Shown: positions 58,232 to 64,000 of the stretch, piece by piece
How positions within the stretch are numbered: the first letter of the stretch is position 1
How the letters are laid out: every line of letters starts with the position of its first letter
Origin: Zygnema cylindricum
Taxonomy: Eukaryota > Streptophyta > Zygnematophyceae > Zygnematales > Zygnemataceae
Length of the DNA: 64,000 nucleotides
Assembly (NCBI GenBank): GCA_037447655.1
Contig: JBBHKE010001074.1
Span: 1-64,000 of the forward strand
Direction: 5' to 3'
Notes under the pieces: model-generated
What the model was told of the DNA's origin: nothing
What the model saw: only the letters and a program-made list of their open reading frames with translations
The model's database searches: none
Translations under genes and position numbers: made by a program

Positions 58232-61200
58232 TCAAGGGGCTGGTCCAGGCTTTTGTACAGCTATCCACACTTGCTTCTGCAATACCATTAAAAAAAAAAA
58301 AACAAATGAAAACAAATAAAGTTAATAAAGAAGAAATGAATAATAAGAAAAAATAATGAATGCATTAAAATCTATACTTAAAAGGCTGATCAATGGCTGA
58401 TCCTTGAACCATATGGGTGGCTAAGTCAAGGAAGAAGTTAAAGGGCAACAATCGAACAACATCCAACCCCATTCATAGAACTTAAAAAGGTTTTTTTATG
58501 TTCGAAAAAAAACACGGCATAAGCAATAACATAGGCCGTTTTGGAAATACAAATGTGATAAACTATCTAAATATAGTAAATAAAAAGGTGACAGCTTATA
58601 GACGAAAGTGGTCCAAAAATGATACCAAATATAATGAGCCATTGAGCCCAGAATTAGATAAGGACGCAAAACTGAGAGTGGACCGACAAAGTACCCTTGA
58701 CACGGCGCCAACGATAAGAGATAAACATCTAGAGTCAGTAGGAAGGGGCACTTTCTACAAAACAGTCCTTCAAAATGATCCAAAATTCTGCACCAGGCAA
58801 TTAATGGCCATAGACCAACATTCTATTTATAAAGAACGCAGGCGTGAAATACACACTGAACTTACATATATAACCGAATGGCCTTCGAAAAGAAAAAAAG
58901 GAGAGCAGCTAATTTTAAAAACTATTGTCAAACAAACATAAACAACCTCAAAGCATACAACAGTGCTCCTAAAATGTCCAACTCCCAAAGACCTGCCCCC
59001 TCTTTAATTCTATGCCTGGCTATGTGCCTAATAAGCAAACACTCTCCTGTTCAATTCAGACCAATATGAATTTTCTTCCCGAGGTCTAGCTTGCTTTGAC
59101 ACCAAATGGTCTCAGAAAGATTCTGTGTTGGTTGGGATCACTTAAGAGATTAAGCTGAATTCAAGAGCAACCCCCTGGTTCACAATTCGACCTTGCCAAT
59201 TGCCGGCACAAGCAATTGGCGTTCAAAACTGTATAATAATACATCTGAACAGTTTACAGATTTCGAATTGGTTCACTTCCGACCAAGTTAAGCTAACCTC
59301 CAACAACTCACAACAAACACTACAGCTGGTCATTGTAAAAGTTATGCAAAAGTTATGAATTTTGTCACTACCTCTGCAGCAAATGGTGGTCCTCCAGGAC
59401 GGCGATTCCCAGAACGTTCGCCTCCTCCAGTTTCATGGCTGGAGTACCCCCCCCTTTCACGCCGACCACCGCCACCTCTGTTTGTTCCTGATATTACATC
59501 ACCAGTCACCCAAAAGGGTCAAGATGTTGAAGAAATATCTTAAATGTCTAAAAGTTTAAAATAAGGTCAGATTTTGAATACTGTATTCGGGTGTTTGATG
59601 ACTTCCAACCAAATTTGTGGTTCAACACTATCAAATAGATGCACTTATTAGGAACCTCTTTGCCGGGTACCTTCTTTTTAAAATAGCGATATAAAACCAA
59701 ATATAAAACCAAACCCAAATACAAAAAATGCCTTGGGAATGACAATGTTGAAAGAAAGGATGCCTTCGACAGAATCAAACTTTTTAACATGCAAAAAAGG
59801 AATATGTGAACACAATAGCATGTAGAATGAAAAAAAAAGGAGTACATCACAGTGACTGTTTGCTAGCCACTAGAAGCCACTCTTCTTCCATACTCTCACA
59901 ACTATAGTGATGCTATTGCAAATTTGAACCAAACCCATGGGCAAACTCCAAGGGTAAAAATCAAGGGAAAGGAAATAAAACACAAACATATTCCTCGCTG
60001 CACCAGAACATCTCATTCGAAAACTCAAGCTAAGTCCTCAGACGCAGGTTTTATAGGAAAGACACGCCATCCAATACAAGAGAAGAGCACCCTCCAAAAA
60101 TAATAATTATCAGATACAGACTAAAACCACAAGTGGATGCCATACAAGCTGAAACGCGAGGGTGATTGCACTGGCGCAAGTTTTCATAACAAAACCTTCA
60201 CTGAAATCATGCGAAACGTGCGACAAAATTAACCTGACCACTTGCTGCTATATAAGCAGGACATAACCACTCAAACATGTAGGAGGAGATGCGCTTTGAT
60301 AGAGCAAACAAAATAGAGCAAGACGGTAACAGCAGGGACTTGCTTTGGGGCAAAATTGGGATAAGTAATGCACCAACTTATTTCGTGACAATAACCACTG
60401 TATAGCATGAGCAGCAGTGACAAGTCTGACATGTGACCTGACCAATGTAATGTAAGTTGAACATGTGAAATCGCCATAAGAGAGAACCATGCTAGAAGTC
60501 AACTTACTGCGATCTTTATCATATGTTGCAGTACCTCCACTGGACAGGTCGCCAGCTTGGGAGGTCGCATTTCCACCTCCCAAGACCTGCGATGCAGAGC
60601 CATTCTGTACCCCACCACTTTGAACTTGGCCTGTTACCTCACCTCCTCCAATTGAATCACCCTGCATTCCCTTCCAGTTTGAACCTACAGTAGACATACG
60701 GCCACCACCGCCTCCTCTAAAACCACCTCGACTGCCTCTACCAGGTCCATGCCTTCCCGAAGAATAAGAACCATGAGCAAAGTCGCCTCCTCCATTACCC
60801 CCACCATCTGTGTGACTTCCTACTCCTCTCTCTGAGCCAACGCCAGGAGTCGCAGAATTGTTTGAAGGAATTTGTGCATCCCCAGGTCCACCCGCTCCAG
60901 GACTGGGATTGGACACTTGTGAAGTAGAGTTCCCCACAAACTTCCCTCCCTCAGATCTTCCTCCCACCGGAGGACCGAACTCACCTAGTCCTTCAAATGA
61001 TCCCCCCCCTGCAAGCTCTCCTCTATTTCCTCTATTAACATGTTGCCCCCTTCCAATGTTCCTTTGCTGCACAGCTCCTCCTCCTCCTCTACCTTGACGA
61101 AGCATAGAACTTGAGCCTGTACTCGCAGTAGATCCTGACACTTTCTCAGTTTTATCAGTTCCTGGAGGGAGAAGTATTCCTGTACCGAGATTTCCTTGCC

Positions 61201-64000
61201 CTGGAGTTGCTTGACTTTGACCTGATTTGACTGATGTGGGTCCCACCACCCCAGTACCACCTGATGAAACTCCTGTCACTCCCGAGCCCAAAGTGGTACT
61301 ATTTCCTCCTGTAGTATCAGAGCCATTTGCAGAAGCTTCCGGCATATTATCTGCTCTTCGTCGTGGGGTCCAGACAGGACGATCTGGTCTATCCTTATTA
61401 CGTAATCGTCTGGCTTCAAGTTTTTCTGCAGCCGTTTGAGGAGGATTTGACTGAAATGTTGATTTGAAAGGGGCATCAGGTGACGGTTGTGGTCCCACAT
61501 TGCTATCCCCAGAAACAGAAGAAGAATTATTTGTGATTTCCCCTGGAATGGCTATTGAGGACCCATCCTGTGAATGCCCCTTTTGATCAGTTGCTGGTGG
61601 AGCCAAAAGCTTCACCATAGGTCCTTGCTTCGAATTCGATGGTGTCTGTATTCGATGCTCTTGTGAAAGCTGTTGATTGGAAGTATATTGCACTTGCCTC
61701 GTCTGCTGCGATTGCTTAGGCGCCAGTGGTCTCGAGCTGCCTGTTGGTTCTCTTCTCTGATTACTAGGGGAGGGGAGTGGGGGCCTGGGAAGGGAACCAG
61801 AACTCGAGCATGAGATAACCCCGGGGGCTTTGCTACCCAAGGCATCCTGCTCCTCATTGGCCACATTTCCACTGGTGTTGTCTTCAACTCCCATATGGGA
61901 CACATCATAAGACGACTGATCCTGCCCACACATCACAACATCGTGCTCCGGAACAATCACTTTATGCTGAACAAAAAGAGACACTGACAATACAGACAAC
62001 AAATATATGCAGGAAACCCTCTAACAAAGTTAATAGAAAACCTATTTTCTGCTTCTGCAGTTCAAACGCAAACACATTCTTCACAGTAGTTATGGTTTGT
62101 CTAACGATTCATATGGCCTGTAGATCGCAAATAATGGGCTTCTGCGTCTGTGTAGGAATAGGGCTTTCAGAGCACAGAAGACACTAGTTGAAACAGGAAA
62201 ACTCACCTTCACCTTTCCACCCAATTGCTGCCGCAATTTCCGAGCAGGACCTTCACGCCTCCCTCTTCCTGCACCAGCTCCCAATAAACCCTCCTCTGTG
62301 CCTCCAACTGATACATCATTGTTGTCCACTTCCCCATGTCCGAATGTACCAACAACAGTACTCTGCCTCCCTTCAACCTGCTTCTCCACAATCCCATCTG
62401 TTCTTCCCTCTCTGCTACCTCGTTGCTTCACCGCATCCCCTCGAGCATAAGGTGCGTAAGGTGCGTCTTTTTTGTGGGACGAGACTGAGTCATGCCGTGG
62501 AGAACTTGCAGAAGAAGAAGCAGAAAGGGCAGTTGCATGTGCTGCGGCCATGGAGGCTCCTGCAAGAGCAGCTGCTGCTGCTGCCCTTGCAGCAGAAGTA
62601 GCAATAGCAATGGCTGACCCAGGTGAAGCCTGGGCAGTCCCTCCTTGCCCCGAACTCGAAGCTTGACGATTACTAGGTGGGTCTCTGGAGTGTCCTCTTC
62701 CTGATCCGACAGTTGTCACTACAGCCTCCCTTGTATTTTTCTTCTCCCGGCTATCACTTGCAGCTTCTTTCTTCCTTCGATCGGCTGGTGTGTCACGGTC
62801 CCGAAATGACTCATCTCTACCAGCTGTAGAAGATCGAGTAGGCGAACTTGCACGGCCCTGCATAATCAACTGAAAGAAATTACAGACTGACCTTTGTCCA
62901 TGCGTAGCTACAGCAAGAGCTACAGCACCACCCAAAAAAAGCTGTTATTGCTGATAAAAAATTGAACATACAGCGGCATTGAGAATGCTTGCCAAGTGCA
63001 TACATATGAAGTCATAGCAAAAACAATGTATAATAGAAGAATTTTACCTTGCCTGTATCAGAACGCATCTTTTCTTGTAGTCCACGCCTCTGCTGAATGC
63101 TACCAATTGACGCATAGTGCATCTGAGAGGGCAGAAGCGCTCCACCTCTGGAACCACTGAGAGCTTGTTTGGAAGCAGCAGAAGCCGGCTTCTGCTCACA
63201 CATTGATACACATAAAACCAAAAAGTAAGCTACACAGTGAATCGCCACGAATCGTGTTAATAGAGTTAACAACACTAAATGAGTGCCATTTCTTTCTAGC
63301 TCCCAAACAAAAAATAGCATTAACAATACTATGTGCTTTTCTTAAAGCTAATTTGGTAAATGGTTGAAAATTATCCACGTCGACCTAAATACGAGTTAAT
63401 AAACCTTTATTGAACCCGACGCTATATATTTCTTAACGCTAATAGCGATTCATGGTGTAACATGAAACCAGCGACAAACATCTAGAATTAAAAACACATC
63501 ATAAGACTTCTCCCGTCGAGAGAGTCCTTCTTTGTGACCTGCTAGGCGATGATGCATCTAGAAGAAACATTATAAGTACTAATCAGCAATTCCAGCTGTC
63601 ATTCATCATCCTCCGACTAATGACATCATTTGAAAGAAGTGAGGAACCTCATTCAAACTAAAAAACAACCAGACCATTTTGCATTTTGACTTGATTAAGA
63701 AGCCCAGAAAACAAACTCATTATAGAAGAAGTTCCAAACAGCCAGAGCTTTGACTAACAGCATAAACACAGACATTTGAACAGCAAGCCCACACAAATGA
63801 CTCACTCTCTCCAGCAACATTTACCGAACCGTTCCAAATGCATGCGCTGATGACAAGCAAAGTGGAACATCCAAGAAAACTAGGCCCAAAAGAAAACCAT
63901 AATACACATCTGCAAGAAATTTGTCTAGCCAGAAAAGAAAACAAATGCTTACCGCTGGAGCTAATTTTGCAGCCCTTTTTTGACGTACATACTCCATCAA
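58232..64000 (-). CDS. UPF3: UPF3-like nonsense-mediated mRNA decay factor, 5' end outside the window
   Basis: Exons from the window edge: 63953-64000 (partial; LMEYVRQKRAAKLAPA), 63048-63191, 62207-62857, 60508-61966, 59372-59487, 58232-58276 (KQVWIAVQKPGPAP, stop; short and least certain). Phases agree at every junction. The large exon carries RRLRNKDRPDRPVWTPRRR at about 61356-61415, matching the exon-junction-complex binding motif of UPF3 proteins. The N-terminal Smg4/UPF3 RNP-type domain would lie to the right of 64000. Exon 62207-62857 has a poly-Ala stretch and basic, Ser-rich flanks. The rest of the large exon and the next are Gly/Ser/Arg-rich (GGRGG, RGGFRGGGGG). It couples premature stop recognition to UPF1/UPF2. 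Family call rests on the EJC motif and the terminal block. Confidence 0.78.
63231..63459. mobile_element. CACCG-family element in a UPF3-like intron
   Basis: TA-flanked ends CACAGTGAATCGCCACGAAT (variant) and AACGCTAATAGCGATTCATGGTG, 229 bp, in the intron between 63191 and 63953. Confidence 0.65.

Noticed and set aside
61967-62002. Start codon of the 584-residue frame as start of the UPF3-like protein
   Set aside because: The first codons are intron. A TTTTTGTTCAG acceptor at 61967 joins in phase to the exon ending at 62207.
1-64000. CRISPR arrays, operons, bacterial ribosome-binding sites
   Set aside because: Split genes with GT-AG introns and plant retroelements show a nuclear eukaryotic sequence. 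The tandem repeats seen are mini- and microsatellites without spacer structure.

Overview
The window reads as nuclear DNA of a green plant (streptophyte). It has plant-type split genes with GT-AG introns, a peroxisomal photorespiratory enzyme, Ty1/copia-type LTR retrotransposon remains and many small inverted-repeat elements. It is AT-rich and gene-poor. The species cannot be named from the sequence; a non-flowering plant is possible but unproven.

Four genes can be reconstructed exon by exon. (1) 29752-34629, minus strand: serine:glyoxylate aminotransferase (SGAT/AGT1), 7 exons, 401 residues, complete, ending in a peroxisomal signal of the SRM type. (2) 46688-50145 (5' end open), minus: an SR45a/Transformer-2-like RNA-binding protein with one RRM. 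(3) 52654-55641, plus: a 288-residue 2-oxoglutarate/Fe(II) dioxygenase of the prolyl 4-hydroxylase type, divergent from gene 2. (4) 58232 to beyond 64000, minus: a UPF3-like nonsense-mediated-decay factor with an exon-junction-complex binding motif, convergent with gene 3. A weaker two-exon candidate lies at 36486-37329.

Layout. 1-2436 holds diverged repeats and a decayed antisense gag. 2437-8656 is a decayed copia element. Its 3' LTR runs into a second leader and gag start, which is joined at 8781 to an inverted gag-leader-LTR (8781-10887). 10589-18516 is a near-identical copy of 24321-32248 (offset 13732), carrying SGAT exons 5-7 without the 5' exons. 18517-23277 is a spacer with small transposons and a purine/pyrimidine block. 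34630-46687 is intergenic sequence with nested DNA transposons. 46688-64000 is the gene-rich end.

The most notable signals are two. First, the 7.9-kb duplication has a readable direction of copying (32-kb side to 18-kb side) and begins inside an LTR shared by both sites. Second, a family of TA-flanked inverted-repeat elements (ends CACCGTGAATCGCTATTAGC and variants) has more than a dozen insertions here, in introns of SGAT, SR45a and UPF3, in the divergent promoter, and as a bare 44-bp perfect palindrome. At least three other inverted-repeat families occur, two with TTA/TAA target duplications like PIF/Harbinger elements.
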